Assembly: GCF_000376825.1 (NCBI RefSeq)
Contig: NZ_AQXW01000002.1
Span: forward strand, 140,492-204,491
Reading direction: 5' to 3'
Length of the DNA: 64,000 nucleotides
DNA from: Demetria terragena DSM 11295
GTDB taxonomy: Bacteria; Actinomycetota; Actinomycetes; Actinomycetales; Dermatophilaceae
Shown: piece by piece, positions 44,616 to 54,345 of the stretch
How the letters are laid out: each line of letters begins with the position of its first letter
Numbering within the stretch: position 1 is the stretch's first letter
The notes under the pieces: model-generated
Databases searched by the model: none
The model's input: only the letters and a program-made list of their open reading frames with translations
Told to the model about the DNA's origin: nothing
Position numbers and translations under genes: made by a program

Positions 44616-44810
44616 ATGCCGAAGATGAAGACGCACAGCGGTGCGAAGAAGCGGTTCAAGGTGACCGGTTCGGGCAAAATCAAGCGTCAGCGCGCCCGCC
44701 ACGTGCACAAGTTCCAGGAGCGCAGCAAGCGGCACAGCCGTCGTCTGGTTCCGGACATCGTCGTCGCGCCGGCCGATGCGGCCAAGGTCAAGCGCCTCTT
44801 GGGCAAGTAA
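44616..44810 (+). CDS. rpmI: Ribosomal protein bL35
   Basis: 64 residues, highly basic: [36 protein letters not shown] and a final KRLLGK. These are typical of L35 of the large subunit. AGAAGGAG lies 9 bases upstream of the ATG. Between infC and rplT as in most bacteria. Confidence 0.97.
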   Translation: MPKMKTHSGAKKRFKVTGSGKIKRQRARHVHKFQERSKRHSRRLVPDIVVAPADAAKVKRLLGK

Positions 44811-44847
44811 GCCCCCTTCACCACCAACGAACCAGGAGATTTGAGAC

Positions 44848-45240
44848 ATGGCACGCGTGAAGCGGGCAGTAAACGCCCATAAGAAGCGCCGCACCGTCTT
44901 GGAACAGGCCAGTGGCTACCGCGGTCAGCGGTCGCGCCTGTACCGCAAGGCCAAGGAGCAGGTCACCCACTCGATGGGTTACAGCTACCGCGACCGTCGG
45001 GCTCGCAAGGGCGACTTCCGTCGTCTGTGGATCCAGCGGATCAACGCGGCATGCCGCGCAAACGGCATGACCTACAACAGGTTCATTCAGGGCCTGAAGG
45101 CTGCCGAGATCGAGGTTGACCGTCGCATGCTCGCCGAGCTCGCCGTCAACGACGCTCCGGCCTTTGCCCAGCTGGTGGAGCTCGCCAAGGCCAACGTGCC
45201 CGCGCAGCCGGCCGCCAACGCCGATTCCTCGGCTGCCTGA
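44848..45240 (+). CDS. rplT: Ribosomal protein bL20
   Basis: 130 residues. The basic N-terminal extension ([20 protein letters not shown]) that threads through the 23S rRNA and the globular part ([19 protein letters not shown]) are complete. The Ala-rich tail ([13 protein letters not shown]) is slightly longer than usual. CCAGGAG lies 8 bases before the ATG. Confidence 0.97.
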   Translation: MARVKRAVNAHKKRRTVLEQASGYRGQRSRLYRKAKEQVTHSMGYSYRDRRARKGDFRRLWIQRINAACRANGMTYNRFIQGLKAAEIEVDRRMLAELAVNDAPAFAQLVELAKANVPAQPAANADSSAA

Positions 45241-45275
45241 GCTCGTCCACGACACTGAACGCCGATCGAGCCGAC

Positions 45276-46061
45276 GTGCTGACCAACCCCCGCGCAGAGC
45301 GGGTGCGGTCAGTACGTGCGCTCGGTCGGCGTTCGGCACGTGAGCGGGCCGGGCGATTCGTCGCCGAAGGCCCGCAAGCGGTCCGGGAGGCACTTCGGTG
45401 TGCGGCCGAGAGCGTGATCGATATTTATGTCGATGACACCGGACTGGACCGCTATCCAGACCTCCTAGCGGTAGCAGGCCGGGCCGGAGTATCAGTGCAC
45501 GCGGCCAGCACCGCCGTCCTTGCGGCCATGGCTGACACCGAGCATCCGCAGGGGCTTCTGGCGGTCTGCCGGAGTATCGACGTTCCGCTCGCTGAGGCGT
45601 TCTCGAACGCTCGCCGCGTCATCATCCTGAGCAATGTGCGCGACCCAGGAAACGCCGGCACGGTAATTCGCGGGGCGGATGCAGCCGGCGCCGACGCGGT
45701 GATCGTGACCGCGGACAGCGTCGATATCTATAACCCCAAAGTCGTCCGCTCAACAGCCGGCTCGCTGTGGCACCTGCCCATCAGCCGAGGCGCTGATGCC
45801 GAGTCGGTGCTGGCCGTTGCCCGGGATCATGAATTGTTGGTCTTCGCCGCGGACGGGTCCGGTACGGATCTGCTTCCTGACGTTGACCTCACCACTCCGC
45901 ATGCCTGGCTCATGGGTAATGAGGCATGGGGGCTACCCGAGGATCTGCGCGCCAGGTGCGATCGAGTCGTGCGGGTGCCCATCTATGGTCAGGCCGAGTC
46001 CCTCAACCTGGCGATGGCCGCGACGCTGTGCCTGTACGCCTCCGCCGAGGCCGCGCGATAA
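45276..46061 (+). CDS. SpoU/TrmH-family RNA 2'-O-methyltransferase
   Basis: 261 residues. An N-terminal substrate-binding domain (GRFVAEGPQAVREALR) precedes the SPOUT knot with its three motifs: LSNVRDPGNAGTVIRGADAAG, WLMGNEAWGLP and VPIYGQAESLNLAMAATLCL. It methylates a ribose in 23S rRNA or tRNA; the site is unknown. GTG 45276 has no clear ribosome-binding site. Position between rplT and pheS is conserved in Actinobacteria. Confidence 0.9.
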   Translation: MLTNPRAERVRSVRALGRRSARERAGRFVAEGPQAVREALRCAAESVIDIYVDDTGLDRYPDLLAVAGRAGVSVHAASTAVLAAMADTEHPQGLLAVCRSIDVPLAEAFSNARRVIILSNVRDPGNAGTVIRGADAAGADAVIVTADSVDIYNPKVVRSTAGSLWHLPISRGADAESVLAVARDHELLVFAADGSGTDLLPDVDLTTPHAWLMGNEAWGLPEDLRARCDRVVRVPIYGQAESLNLAMAATLCLYASAEAAR

Positions 46062-46106
46062 CCAGGTGAAGCAGCCGACGGCCCGTCGATAGACTTCTGC
46101 CGATCT

Positions 46107-46134
46107 GCCTGCGAATCGACCACATTCGTCAGGC
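46107..46134 (+). promoter_or_regulatory. Hairpin in the pheS leader
   Basis: GCCTGCGAAT pairs with ATTCG-T-CAGGC (one bulged T) over a 7-base loop, ending 30 bp before pheS. A TAGACT at 46090-46095 could be the -10 of a pheS promoter. It may be the terminator of the methyltransferase gene or a pheS leader element; no leader peptide rich in Phe is seen. Confidence 0.4.
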
Positions 46135-46163
46135 CTGTGCCGCCTAGTGGTGAAATGAGAGCG

Positions 46164-47258
46164 ATGTCGGGCCCCAACACGCAGTACGACCCGGTCGAGG
46201 TCAATGCCCTTGATCCGGACACCATCGAACAGGCGGTGACCGACGCTCTTGCGGCGATTTCCGGTGCTGGCTCGTTGGAAGAGTTGAAGGCAATCCGCCC
46301 CCAGCACCAGGGCGACAAAAGCCCCTTGGCGCTCGCGAACCGTGAGATCGGAGCGCTCCCACCCACGGCCAAGGCCGAAGCAGGGAAGCGTGTCGGTCAA
46401 GCGCGTGGCCGAGTTGGTCAGGCCATGAAGCAACGTCAGACGGAGCTAGAGGCACAGCGGGACGCACGCATTCTGCGGGAGGAAGCCGTCGACGTGACGA
46501 TGGTCCCGGCGCGTCGCCCGCTCGGTCGTCGGCACCCGGTCGAGTTGATGGCGCAGCGCATCGCGGATGTGTTCGTCGGGATGGGTTGGGAAATCGCCGA
46601 CGGGCCAGAGGTTGAGGCCGAGTGGTTCAACTTCGATGCGCTGAACTTCGACGCCGATCATCCGGCCCGCCAGATGCAAGACACCTTCTATATCGATCCG
46701 CCCGAGGACGGGCTGGTCTTGCGCACGCACACGTCTCCGGTGCAGGCGCGTGCGCTGCTGGAGCGCGGCGTACCCCTTTATGTCGGGTGCCCAGGCAAGG
46801 TGTTCCGCACCGACGAGCTCGACGCGACGCACATGCCGGCCTTCCACCAGATCGAGGGCCTCGCCGTGGATGAGGGCCTGACGATGGCCCACCTTCGTGG
46901 CACGCTGGACCGGCTCGCGTCTGAGTTGTTCGGCGCAGGCATCACGACGCGGCTGCGTCCCTCGTACTTCCCGTTCACTGAGCCCAGCGCGGAGATGGAT
47001 CTGCGCTGCTTCGTCTGTGACGGCACCAATCCGGAGTGCCGGACCTGCTCTGGAACGGGCTGGATCGAATGGGGTGGCTGCGGCATGGTGAATCGCAGCG
47101 TGCTCTCCGCCTGCGGTATCGACCCCGACCGCTACACCGGCTACGCCTTCGGCATGGGAATCGACCGCGCGTTGATGTTCCGCACGGGCGTGTCCGACAT
47201 GCGTGACATGTTCGAGGGCGATGTCCGCTTCAACGCACAGTTCGGACTGGAGGTCTGA
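46164..47258 (+). CDS. pheS: Phenylalanine-tRNA ligase alpha subunit
   Basis: 364 residues from ATG 46164 (MSGPNTQYDPVEVNAL), the usual N-terminus in relatives; ATG 46155 and GTG 46137 are alternatives. The N-terminal coiled coil (residues about 20-100) is followed by the class II core: HPVELMAQRIADVFVGMGW, FRTDELDATHMPAFHQIEG and GFGMGIDRALMF-type motif 3 (FGMGIDRALMFRTG). Charges tRNA(Phe) together with PheT. Stop and pheT start share one base (TGATG). Confidence 0.95.
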   Translation: MSGPNTQYDPVEVNALDPDTIEQAVTDALAAISGAGSLEELKAIRPQHQGDKSPLALANREIGALPPTAKAEAGKRVGQARGRVGQAMKQRQTELEAQRDARILREEAVDVTMVPARRPLGRRHPVELMAQRIADVFVGMGWEIADGPEVEAEWFNFDALNFDADHPARQMQDTFYIDPPEDGLVLRTHTSPVQARALLERGVPLYVGCPGKVFRTDELDATHMPAFHQIEGLAVDEGLTMAHLRGTLDRLASELFGAGITTRLRPSYFPFTEPSAEMDLRCFVCDGTNPECRTCSGTGWIEWGGCGMVNRSVLSACGIDPDRYTGYAFGMGIDRALMFRTGVSDMRDMFEGDVRFNAQFGLEV

Positions 47259-49906
47259 TGCTCGTCCCCATCGACTGGTTGGGCGAGTACGTCGCCCTGG
47301 CCGAGGACGCAACCGGTTCCCAGGTCGCGGCTGACCTGGTCCGAGTGGGCCTCGAGGAAGAAGGCATCACCGGTGGCGGAGTCACCGGACCGCTCGTCGT
47401 CGGCAAGGTGTTGACCCTAGAGCCGGAGCCGCAGAAGAACGGCAAGACCATCAATTGGTGCACCGTCGATGTCGGTGATGCCAACGGAACCGGCGAGCCC
47501 CAAGGCATCGTGTGTGGCGCCCATAACTTCGGCGTCGGTGACCTGGTGGTCGTCGTGCTTCCCGGAGCCGAACTGCCCGGGGGCTTCGCTATAGCGGCCC
47601 GCAAGACCTATGGGCACGTGAGCGCTGGCATGATCTGCTCGGCCGACGAGTTAGGCCTGCCCGGCACCCGCGACGACGGCATCATCGTCCTGTCGCCGGT
47701 TGAGCCCTCCTCGCCGGTTGAGCCCTCGTCGCCGGTTGAGCCCTCCTCGCCGGTTGAGCCCTCCTCGCCGGTTGAGCCCTCCTCGCCGGTTGAGCCCTCC
47801 TCGCCGGTTGAGCCCTCCTCGCCGGTTGAGCTTGTCGAAACCCTTGTCCCAGGGCAGGACGCCATTCCTCTGCTCGGACTGGACCGCGAGACGATCGAGG
47901 TCAACATCACCCCCGACCGTGGCTACTGCTTCAGCCTGCGCGGGATTGCCCGTGAGTACGCCCACGCGACTGGCGCGGCGTTCACTGACCCAGCGCAGGG
48001 TCCGGGGGAGCGTGCGCCCACAGCAAATGACGATGGTTTTCCGGTCGAGCTCCGCGACGAGGCGCCTATCGGCGGACTTCCTGGGTGTGACCGTTACGTC
48101 GCCCGTATCGTCCGCGGTATCGACCCGGCGGCGCCGTCCCCGCGGTGGATGCAGACCTGGCTCACCGAGGCAGGCATGCGACCCATCTCGCTCGCGGTCG
48201 ACATCACGAACTTCGTCATGCTGGCGCTCGGCCAACCGCTCCATGCGTTCGACCTGGCCACGGTGACCGGTCCCATTGTGGTCCGCCGTGCTCGCTCCGG
48301 TGAGCGCTTGACCACCCTCGACGACGTTGACCGGGCGCTATCGCCCGAGGACTTGCTCATCACTGACGGGGGAGAGCGTGCGCTCGCGATTGCTGGTGTC
48401 ATGGGCGGTGAAAGCAGCGAGGTCAGCGCACGCACGACCGACGTCTTGATCGAGTCGGCGCACTTTGCCTCCAAATCCATCGCACGCAGTAGCCGCCGTC
48501 ACCGTCTGTCGAGCGAGGCCTCCCGTCGATTTGAGCGGGGCGTCGATCCGCTGATCGCCCCTGCGGCGGCGCAACTCGCTGCAGAGCTTCTCGTCGAGTT
48601 CGGCGGAGGCTCCCACGACACTGGCGTGACTGATGTTGGCAAGCCCGTGTCGCCAGCGAGCATCGAGTTGGATCCCGAGTTGCCGACACGCCTTGTTGGC
48701 GTCGCCTACCCGACCGCACGTGTGGTCGAGATTCTGCGTGAGATCGGCTGCGCTGTCGACGAAAACGCCGGACGCCTCATCGTGACGCCGCCGACCTGGC
48801 GTCCGGACGTGACCACCGGACCGGACCTGGTCGAGGAAGTCGCGCGCATTGACGGATACGACAAGATCCCCTCAGTCCTGCCCACCCCGCCGGGTGGTCG
48901 CGGATTGACCCACGAGCAGCAAGTGCGCCGATTGGTGGCCAATCTCCTGGCTGGCCAGGGCTTTTCGGAGGTCCTGAGCCCGCCCTTCGTCTCGCCTGCG
49001 GTGTTCGACTCGCTCGGCTACTCGGATGATGATCCGCGGCGTTCGGCGCTCCGGCTGACGAACCCGCTCTCGGAGGAAGAGCCGCTGCTTCGGACCTCGC
49101 TCTTGGCGACCCTGCTCCAGGTGGTTCGTCGCAATGTCACTCGCGGGGCGGGAGACCTAGCACTCTTCGAGCTTGGGCAGATCTCCACCGGTGCGCATTC
49201 AAAGGCGACTACTTACGACGTCGGCTGCTATCCCGGGGCGGCAGCGGTGCAGGAAATCATCGACGCCGTTCCCGACCAACCACGCCACCTCAGTTTCGCG
49301 CTCTGCGGCCAAGTCGAGCGATCAGGCTGGTGGGGAACCGGACGGGACGCCGATTGGAGTGACGCTCTCGCCGCGGGTCGTGCGATCGCGGAGGCGCTAC
49401 ACCTCGACATCGATGTGGCGGCGGGCGACGAGGCACCGTTCCACCCAGGGCGCTGTGCGGTGCTCTCGCTGTCGGACGGAACGCGAATCGGTGCAGTGGG
49501 TGAGCTCCACCCCAAGGTCGTCCAGCGCTTCAAGTTGCCGGATCGTACGGTCGCTGGCGAGCTTGATCTTGCCGTGCTCGTCGAAGCCAGCGAGGCTGTC
49601 GTCGAGGCTGTGACGCTTGGCCATCACCCGACGGCGACCAGTGACGTTGCCTTGGTCGCCGACGAGACGGTGAGCGCCCTGGCGCTGGAGCGGAGCCTGC
49701 GGTCAGGTGCAGGCGATCTCTTGGAGAGCGTGACCCTGTTCGACACGTACGTAGGTGACCAGTTGGGCGAGGGGAGACGGTCCCTGGCCTTCCGGCTAGT
49801 GTTCCGGGCGCCCGATAGGACGCTCAAAACCGAAGACGTCAACGCGCTGCGCGACGCGGCCGTTGCTGCTGCAGCGCGAGACCATGGCGCGGTGCAACGG
49901 GCCTGA
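47258..49906 (+). CDS. pheT: Phenylalanine-tRNA ligase beta subunit with a repeat insertion
   Basis: 882 residues, longer than usual. Order: N-terminal and tRNA-binding domain (about 1-145, with GIVCGAHNFGVGDLVVVVLPG), then an insertion of SPVEPS repeats (about 146-195), B3/B4 editing domain (VNITPDRGYCFSLRGIAREY), B5 region (TPPTWRPDVTTGPDLVEEVA), catalytic-like fold and C-terminal anticodon domain (HPTATSDVALVADETV). The insertion lies between VL and LVPGQDAIPLLGL, where relatives have a short loop. The reading frame is intact, so the protein is probably functional. Co-translated with pheS. Confidence 0.95.
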   Translation: MLVPIDWLGEYVALAEDATGSQVAADLVRVGLEEEGITGGGVTGPLVVGKVLTLEPEPQKNGKTINWCTVDVGDANGTGEPQGIVCGAHNFGVGDLVVVVLPGAELPGGFAIAARKTYGHVSAGMICSADELGLPGTRDDGIIVLSPVEPSSPVEPSSPVEPSSPVEPSSPVEPSSPVEPSSPVEPSSPVELVETLVPGQDAIPLLGLDRETIEVNITPDRGYCFSLRGIAREYAHATGAAFTDPAQGPGERAPTANDDGFPVELRDEAPIGGLPGCDRYVARIVRGIDPAAPSPRWMQTWLTEAGMRPISLAVDITNFVMLALGQPLHAFDLATVTGPIVVRRARSGERLTTLDDVDRALSPEDLLITDGGERALAIAGVMGGESSEVSARTTDVLIESAHFASKSIARSSRRHRLSSEASRRFERGVDPLIAPAAAQLAAELLVEFGGGSHDTGVTDVGKPVSPASIELDPELPTRLVGVAYPTARVVEILREIGCAVDENAGRLIVTPPTWRPDVTTGPDLVEEVARIDGYDKIPSVLPTPPGGRGLTHEQQVRRLVANLLAGQGFSEVLSPPFVSPAVFDSLGYSDDDPRRSALRLTNPLSEEEPLLRTSLLATLLQVVRRNVTRGAGDLALFELGQISTGAHSKATTYDVGCYPGAAAVQEIIDAVPDQPRHLSFALCGQVERSGWWGTGRDADWSDALAAGRAIAEALHLDIDVAAGDEAPFHPGRCAVLSLSDGTRIGAVGELHPKVVQRFKLPDRTVAGELDLAVLVEASEAVVEAVTLGHHPTATSDVALVADETVSALALERSLRSGAGDLLESVTLFDTYVGDQLGEGRRSLAFRLVFRAPDRTLKTEDVNALRDAAVAAAARDHGAVQRA
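47696..47843 (+). repeat. In-frame array of 18-bp tandem repeats inside pheT
   Basis: Seven full units of CCGGTTGAGCCCTCCTCG (unit 2 has one base change) at exact 18-bp spacing, then an eighth start that runs on as GGTTGAGCTTGTCGAAACC. Each unit adds Pro-Val-Glu-Pro-Ser-Ser. The last unit looks like the dispersed palindromic-type element known from some Micrococcales genomes, so the array seems to have grown from one such insertion. Confidence 0.9.
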
Positions 49907-49929
49907 TGAGGTTGACCGAGCCGCTACGC

Positions 49930-49957
49930 ATAGGCATGCATGACTATGTATGCTTAT
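49930..49957 (+). promoter_or_regulatory. Candidate ArgR operator (ARG box) overlapping the argC promoter
   Basis: A 28-bp imperfect palindrome with 10 of 14 positions paired; each arm contains ATA-GCAT-CAT, read outward from the centre at 49943/49944. It ends 4 bp before the argC ATG and covers TATGCT (49949-49954), a TANNNT box 7 nt from that ATG. The repressor gene argR lies in the same operon. Confidence 0.65.
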
Positions 49958-49961
49958 CCAC

Positions 49962-51005
49962 ATGATTACTGTCGGTGTTGCCGGTGCCAGTGGGTACGCA
50001 GGCGGCGAGGCACTACGCCTCCTGCTGGGCCATCCTGATGTCGAGATCGGGTCGCTCACGGCGTCGTCGAATGCGGGAACCCTGCTCGGTGCACACGCTC
50101 CGGCGCTTGCGCCCCTGGCTGACCGGGAGTTAGTGGCGACGCGCGCCGAGGCGTTTGAGGGCCATCAGGTGGTGATTCTGGCGTTGCCCCACGGCGCTTC
50201 CGCCGCACTGGCGTCTGCGCTGCCGACTGACACGGTGGTCATCGATTGTGGCGCCGACTTCCGGTTGCGTGACGCGGATGCGTGGGCGGCGTTCTATGAC
50301 ACCGAGTACGCCGGTTCGTGGCCATACGGCCTGCCTGAACTCGTGCGCGCTGATGGAACGAAACAGCGCTCCGAACTGGTCGGATCGCAGCGGATCGCGG
50401 TACCTGGGTGCTACCCGACTGCGGTCTCGTTGGCTTTGGCTCCCGCCTTCGAAGGTGGGCTGGTCCAGACCGACGACGTGGTCGTGGTCGCTGCGAGTGG
50501 GACGTCCGGTGCGGGCAAGGCTCTGAAGCCGCACCTGCTGGGCAGTCAGGTGATGGGGGCGATGAGCCCGTATGGCGTGGGTGGCGGGCACCGCCACAGT
50601 CCGGAGATTGAGCAAAACCTCACCGTGGCGGCCGGATCACCAGTGACGGTGTCCTTTACCCCGACGCTGGCTCCCATGCCGCGCGGAATCCTGGCTACCT
50701 GCACTGCCAAGTTGGCCAACGGCGTTGACCCACAACGAGTTCGTGCTGCCTACGAAAAGGCTTACGGCACAGAGGCATTCGTCACTTTGCTGCCCGAGGG
50801 GGTATGGCCTCATACGGGCGCTGTGCTGGGTTCGAACATGGTGCAGGTCCAGGTGATCGTCGACGAGCATGCGGGTCGTGTCGTCGTGGTGGCTGCCGTG
50901 GATAACTTGACTAAGGGCACCGCTGGGGCGGCGGTCCAAAGCATGAATCTTGCGCTAGGTCTCCCCGAAGGACGCGGCCTACCTCAGGCCGGGATCGCGC
51001 CGTGA
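49962..51005 (+). CDS. argC: N-acetyl-gamma-glutamyl-phosphate reductase
   Basis: 347 residues from ATG 49962 ([20 protein letters not shown]); an ATG at 49950 would add four residues but lies within the operator. NADP motif GASGYAGGE, the catalytic cysteine in [12 protein letters not shown] and the [12 protein letters not shown] and [13 protein letters not shown] segments are intact. It reduces N-acetylglutamyl phosphate in arginine synthesis. First gene of the argCJBDFR-argH run; the start looks leaderless. Confidence 0.95.
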   Translation: MITVGVAGASGYAGGEALRLLLGHPDVEIGSLTASSNAGTLLGAHAPALAPLADRELVATRAEAFEGHQVVILALPHGASAALASALPTDTVVIDCGADFRLRDADAWAAFYDTEYAGSWPYGLPELVRADGTKQRSELVGSQRIAVPGCYPTAVSLALAPAFEGGLVQTDDVVVVAASGTSGAGKALKPHLLGSQVMGAMSPYGVGGGHRHSPEIEQNLTVAAGSPVTVSFTPTLAPMPRGILATCTAKLANGVDPQRVRAAYEKAYGTEAFVTLLPEGVWPHTGAVLGSNMVQVQVIVDEHAGRVVVVAAVDNLTKGTAGAAVQSMNLALGLPEGRGLPQAGIAP

Positions 51006-51053
51006 CCACTTCCACCATCACTATGACGCCACTGCACCTAGAGGGATCCTGAC

Positions 51054-52205
51054 ATGAGTGTGACTGCTGCCCAAGGCTTTCGGGCCGCCGGAGTGACTGC
51101 AGGGCTCAAGCCCAGTGGTCGGCCAGATGTCGCACTTGTGGTCAACGACGGGCCGCAACGATCTGCGGCCGCGGTGTTCACCAGTAATAGGGTCGAAGCG
51201 GCGCCCGTCACCTGGTCGAGGGAGACCGTCCGCGATGGCCGCCTCGATGCGGTGATTCTCAACTCTGGAGGCGCCAATGCCTGCACGGGTGCACCGGGGT
51301 TCCTCGATACACATCGCACGGCGGAGGTCGTGGCCGAGACGCTCGCGATCTCATCGGCCGATGTTGCCGTGTGCTCGACCGGTCTGATTGGCGAGAGGTT
51401 GCCGATGGAACGGCTTCTCGCGGGAGTCGACTTGGCAGCGGCTCAACTCGCGACATCCGGTGGGCGTGATGCCGCCACGGCGATCATGACGACCGACACG
51501 GTGGCTAAAGAAGCGCGGGTTGATGGAGCGGGATTCACCGTAGGAGGAATGGCCAAAGGAGCCGGGATGCTCGCCCCAGCCCTGGCGACGATGCTTGTTG
51601 TCGTGACAACTGACGCCGAAGTGGAGCCCGGCGATCTCAGCACGGTGCTCAGCGAGGCGACTGCAGTGAGCTTTGATCGCATCGACTCCGACGGTTGTCA
51701 GTCCACCAACGACACGGTGCTGTTGCTTGCATCGGGAGCCTCCGGCATCCGACCTTCTCGCGAAGAGCTCGCTGCCGCTGTCACGGCCTGTTGCGCTGAT
51801 CTTGCCCGGCAACTGATTGCCGACGCCGAGGGCGCCAATCACGACATTGCGATCGAAATCCGCAGCGCTGCAACGGAATCGGACGCGCTTCTGGTGGCTC
51901 GGGCGATTGCGCGCAACAACCTCTTCAAGTGCGCGATCTTTGGCAATGACCCGAACTGGGGCCGCGTGGTGGCCGCAGTCGGGACGACGGCGGCGGAGTT
52001 CGATCCGGCCCTACTCGACGTAGAGGTCAACGGCGTACAGGTGTGTCGAGGGTGTGGTGTGGGAGAGGACCGCGCGCTGGTCGACCTCACGCCACGCGAG
52101 GTGCACGTCGTGGTCGACCTGCACGCCGGTGAAGAGTCGGCGACGGTCTGGACCAACGACCTCACCCACGACTATGTCCATGAGAACTCCGCATACAGCA
52201 CCTGA
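51054..52205 (+). CDS. argJ: Bifunctional ornithine acetyltransferase/N-acetylglutamate synthase
   Basis: 383 residues. The self-cleavage site is ALATML with the nucleophile Thr179, which becomes the N-terminus of the beta chain. [12 protein letters not shown] precedes it, and [15 protein letters not shown] and the final [12 protein letters not shown] close the protein. ArgJ recycles the acetyl group and may also make N-acetylglutamate, so no separate argA is needed. AGAGGGAT lies upstream of the ATG. Confidence 0.95.
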   Translation: MSVTAAQGFRAAGVTAGLKPSGRPDVALVVNDGPQRSAAAVFTSNRVEAAPVTWSRETVRDGRLDAVILNSGGANACTGAPGFLDTHRTAEVVAETLAISSADVAVCSTGLIGERLPMERLLAGVDLAAAQLATSGGRDAATAIMTTDTVAKEARVDGAGFTVGGMAKGAGMLAPALATMLVVVTTDAEVEPGDLSTVLSEATAVSFDRIDSDGCQSTNDTVLLLASGASGIRPSREELAAAVTACCADLARQLIADAEGANHDIAIEIRSAATESDALLVARAIARNNLFKCAIFGNDPNWGRVVAAVGTTAAEFDPALLDVEVNGVQVCRGCGVGEDRALVDLTPREVHVVVDLHAGEESATVWTNDLTHDYVHENSAYST

Positions 52206-52219
52206 GAAGGCGTGAATCG

Positions 52220-53140
52220 ATGACGACGCGCGACACCGAATCCTTTGCGGCCGCAGCCCTGAAGGCGCAAACCTTGGTGGAAGTCCTGCCTTGGTTGGAG
52301 CGCTTCCGCGATGTACTCGTCGTGGTGAAGTACGGCGGCAACGCCATGACGGACGAGCACCTGAAGGAGGCCTTTGCGGCGGATATTGCCTTCCTGCATT
52401 ACGCGGGCCTTCGGGTCGTCGTGGTGCACGGCGGCGGGCCGCAGATTCAGCAGATGCTCGACCGCCTCGGGATCGAGAGCGAGTTTCGTGGCGGCCTCCG
52501 CGTGACGACGCCTGAGGCCATGGACGTCGTGCGGATGGTCCTGACCGGCCAGGTCTCTCGCGAACTCGTCGGGCTGATCAATCAGCACGGGCCGCTTGCG
52601 GTGGGAATGTCGGGGGAGGACGCGGCCTTGTTCGGTGCCCGTCGTCGGCAGACTGCAGCGGACGGCTCCGCCATCGACCTCGGCCTAGTGGGTGACGTGG
52701 AGTCGGTTAATCCCGAATCAGTGCGGGACCTCTTGGATGCCGGACGCATCCCCGTGATCTCGTCCGTGGCCCCCGACTTGGACCACGACGGGGCGGTCCT
52801 CAACGTCAATGCCGATACCGCGGCAGGCGAGTTGGCCCTGGCGCTGGACGCCGCGAAGCTGATCGTGCTTACTGACGTCGAGGGCGTTTATGCCAGGTGG
52901 CCAGACCGCGACAGTCTGATGGCCCAGATGAGCCTGGCCGAGGCGGCTGACCTGGTCAAGACGGTCGATGCCGGAATGGTGCCAAAGCTCGGCGCGTGCA
53001 TCCGCGCTGTTCAAGGCGGAGTTCCGCAGGCCCACGTCATCGATGGCCGAGTCGCGCACTCGCTCCTGCTCGAAGTCTTCACGAACGAAGGGATCGGAAC
53101 CATGATCCTTCCCGACGAGGCAACAAAGGACAGCTCATGA
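52220..53140 (+). CDS. argB: Acetylglutamate kinase
   Basis: 306 residues. Amino-acid-kinase fold with [47 protein letters not shown] and the ATP-side [16 protein letters not shown], then [12 protein letters not shown]. It phosphorylates N-acetylglutamate, usually the arginine-inhibited step. The N-terminal 30 residues form the helix that in arginine-sensitive enzymes mediates hexamer formation (inferred). 14 bp after argJ, overlapping argD by ATGA. Confidence 0.95.
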   Translation: MTTRDTESFAAAALKAQTLVEVLPWLERFRDVLVVVKYGGNAMTDEHLKEAFAADIAFLHYAGLRVVVVHGGGPQIQQMLDRLGIESEFRGGLRVTTPEAMDVVRMVLTGQVSRELVGLINQHGPLAVGMSGEDAALFGARRRQTAADGSAIDLGLVGDVESVNPESVRDLLDAGRIPVISSVAPDLDHDGAVLNVNADTAAGELALALDAAKLIVLTDVEGVYARWPDRDSLMAQMSLAEAADLVKTVDAGMVPKLGACIRAVQGGVPQAHVIDGRVAHSLLLEVFTNEGIGTMILPDEATKDSS

Positions 53141-54345
53141 CCACGCCTGAGGCAACCCCGCAGTCGGAGCAGTGGCTCGAGCGTTATGCCCAGAGCGTGC
53201 TCGGAGTGTTTGGAACTCCACCGCTCGTGCTGTCCCATGGGGAGGGGTGTGTGGTGCACGACATCGATGGGCGGCGCTATCTCGACCTGATCGGTGGGAT
53301 CGCTGTCAACGCCCTCGGGCACGGCCATCCGGCCTTGGTCGCGGCGGTGAGCAAGCAGGTGAGTGAGGCGCTGCACGTCTCCAACCTGTTCACCAGCCCG
53401 GGTCAGATCCGGCTCGCGGAGCGACTGATCGAGATCGCGGACGCACCCAAGGCCTCGAAGGTCTTCCTTGCCAACTCCGGCGCGGAGGCCATCGAGGCGG
53501 CGATCAAGCTGTCGCGGCGTACGGGCCGGACCGAGATCATCGCCGCCGAGGGCGCCTTCCATGGACGCACCACCGGAGCGCTGGCGCTGACCCACAAGCA
53601 GGCATACCGGGAGCCTTTCGAGCCATTGCTTCCTGGCGTCGGCCATGTCCCGTACGGCGACATCGACGCGTTGACCTCGGCGGTGTCGGAACGCACGGCC
53701 GCCGTTTTCCTGGAGCCAGTGCAGGGCGAGGCCGGTGTCATCGAACCCGCCGTTGAGTATCTGCAGGCAGCGCGTGCGCTCACTCAGCAGCATGGTGCGC
53801 TGCTGATCATCGACGAAATCCAAACAGGCATCGGGCGTACGGGCCACTGGTTTGGCTTTCAGGCCTCCGGGATCGTGCCTGACGCCATCACGGTCGCTAA
53901 GGGCCTGGGCGGGGGAGTGCCGATTGGTGCGTTGGTGACCTTCGGGCAGGAGACCTCAGATCTGCTGACCGCAACCCAGCACGGCACCACGTTCGGTGGC
54001 AACCCGCTTGCGGCGGCGGCCGCGCTGGCCGTGCTGGAGACCATCGATGCTGAGAATCTTCGCGAGTCGGCCATCGCGCGCGGCACGCACTTGAGCGACA
54101 GCGTCCTGGCGCTTAACCATCCGCTCGTGACGGGAGTCCGCGGCGTTGGCCTGTTACGCGCTATCACCTTGCGTGAGCCGATCGCTGCTGCCGCGGCGGG
54201 GGTCTTACGCGAGCAGGGGTTCTTGGTGAACCCGGTGGCACCAGACGCACTGCGCCTGGCTCCGCCGCTGATCATCTCCGACACCGAAATCGACAGCTTT
54301 GTCGCGGCGTTCGGCCCAGCCCTCACCTCATGCGGAGCTCCATAA
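53137..54345 (+). CDS. argD: Acetylornithine aminotransferase
   Basis: 402 residues from ATG 53137, which overlaps the argB stop; a longer open frame in argB is rejected. PLP lysine is Lys255 in [15 protein letters not shown]. Also seen: [42 protein letters not shown] and [17 protein letters not shown]. It converts N-acetylglutamate semialdehyde to N-acetylornithine and may also act on succinyldiaminopimelate. Its stop shares one base with argF (TAATG). Confidence 0.95.
   Translation: MTTPEATPQSEQWLERYAQSVLGVFGTPPLVLSHGEGCVVHDIDGRRYLDLIGGIAVNALGHGHPALVAAVSKQVSEALHVSNLFTSPGQIRLAERLIEIADAPKASKVFLANSGAEAIEAAIKLSRRTGRTEIIAAEGAFHGRTTGALALTHKQAYREPFEPLLPGVGHVPYGDIDALTSAVSERTAAVFLEPVQGEAGVIEPAVEYLQAARALTQQHGALLIIDEIQTGIGRTGHWFGFQASGIVPDAITVAKGLGGGVPIGALVTFGQETSDLLTATQHGTTFGGNPLAAAAALAVLETIDAENLRESAIARGTHLSDSVLALNHPLVTGVRGVGLLRAITLREPIAAAAAGVLREQGFLVNPVAPDALRLAPPLIISDTEIDSFVAAFGPALTSCGAP

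Noticed and set aside
47696..47843. Tandem repeats as a CRISPR array
   Set aside because: Units are 18 bp, directly adjacent with no spacers, and in frame in pheT; no cas genes.
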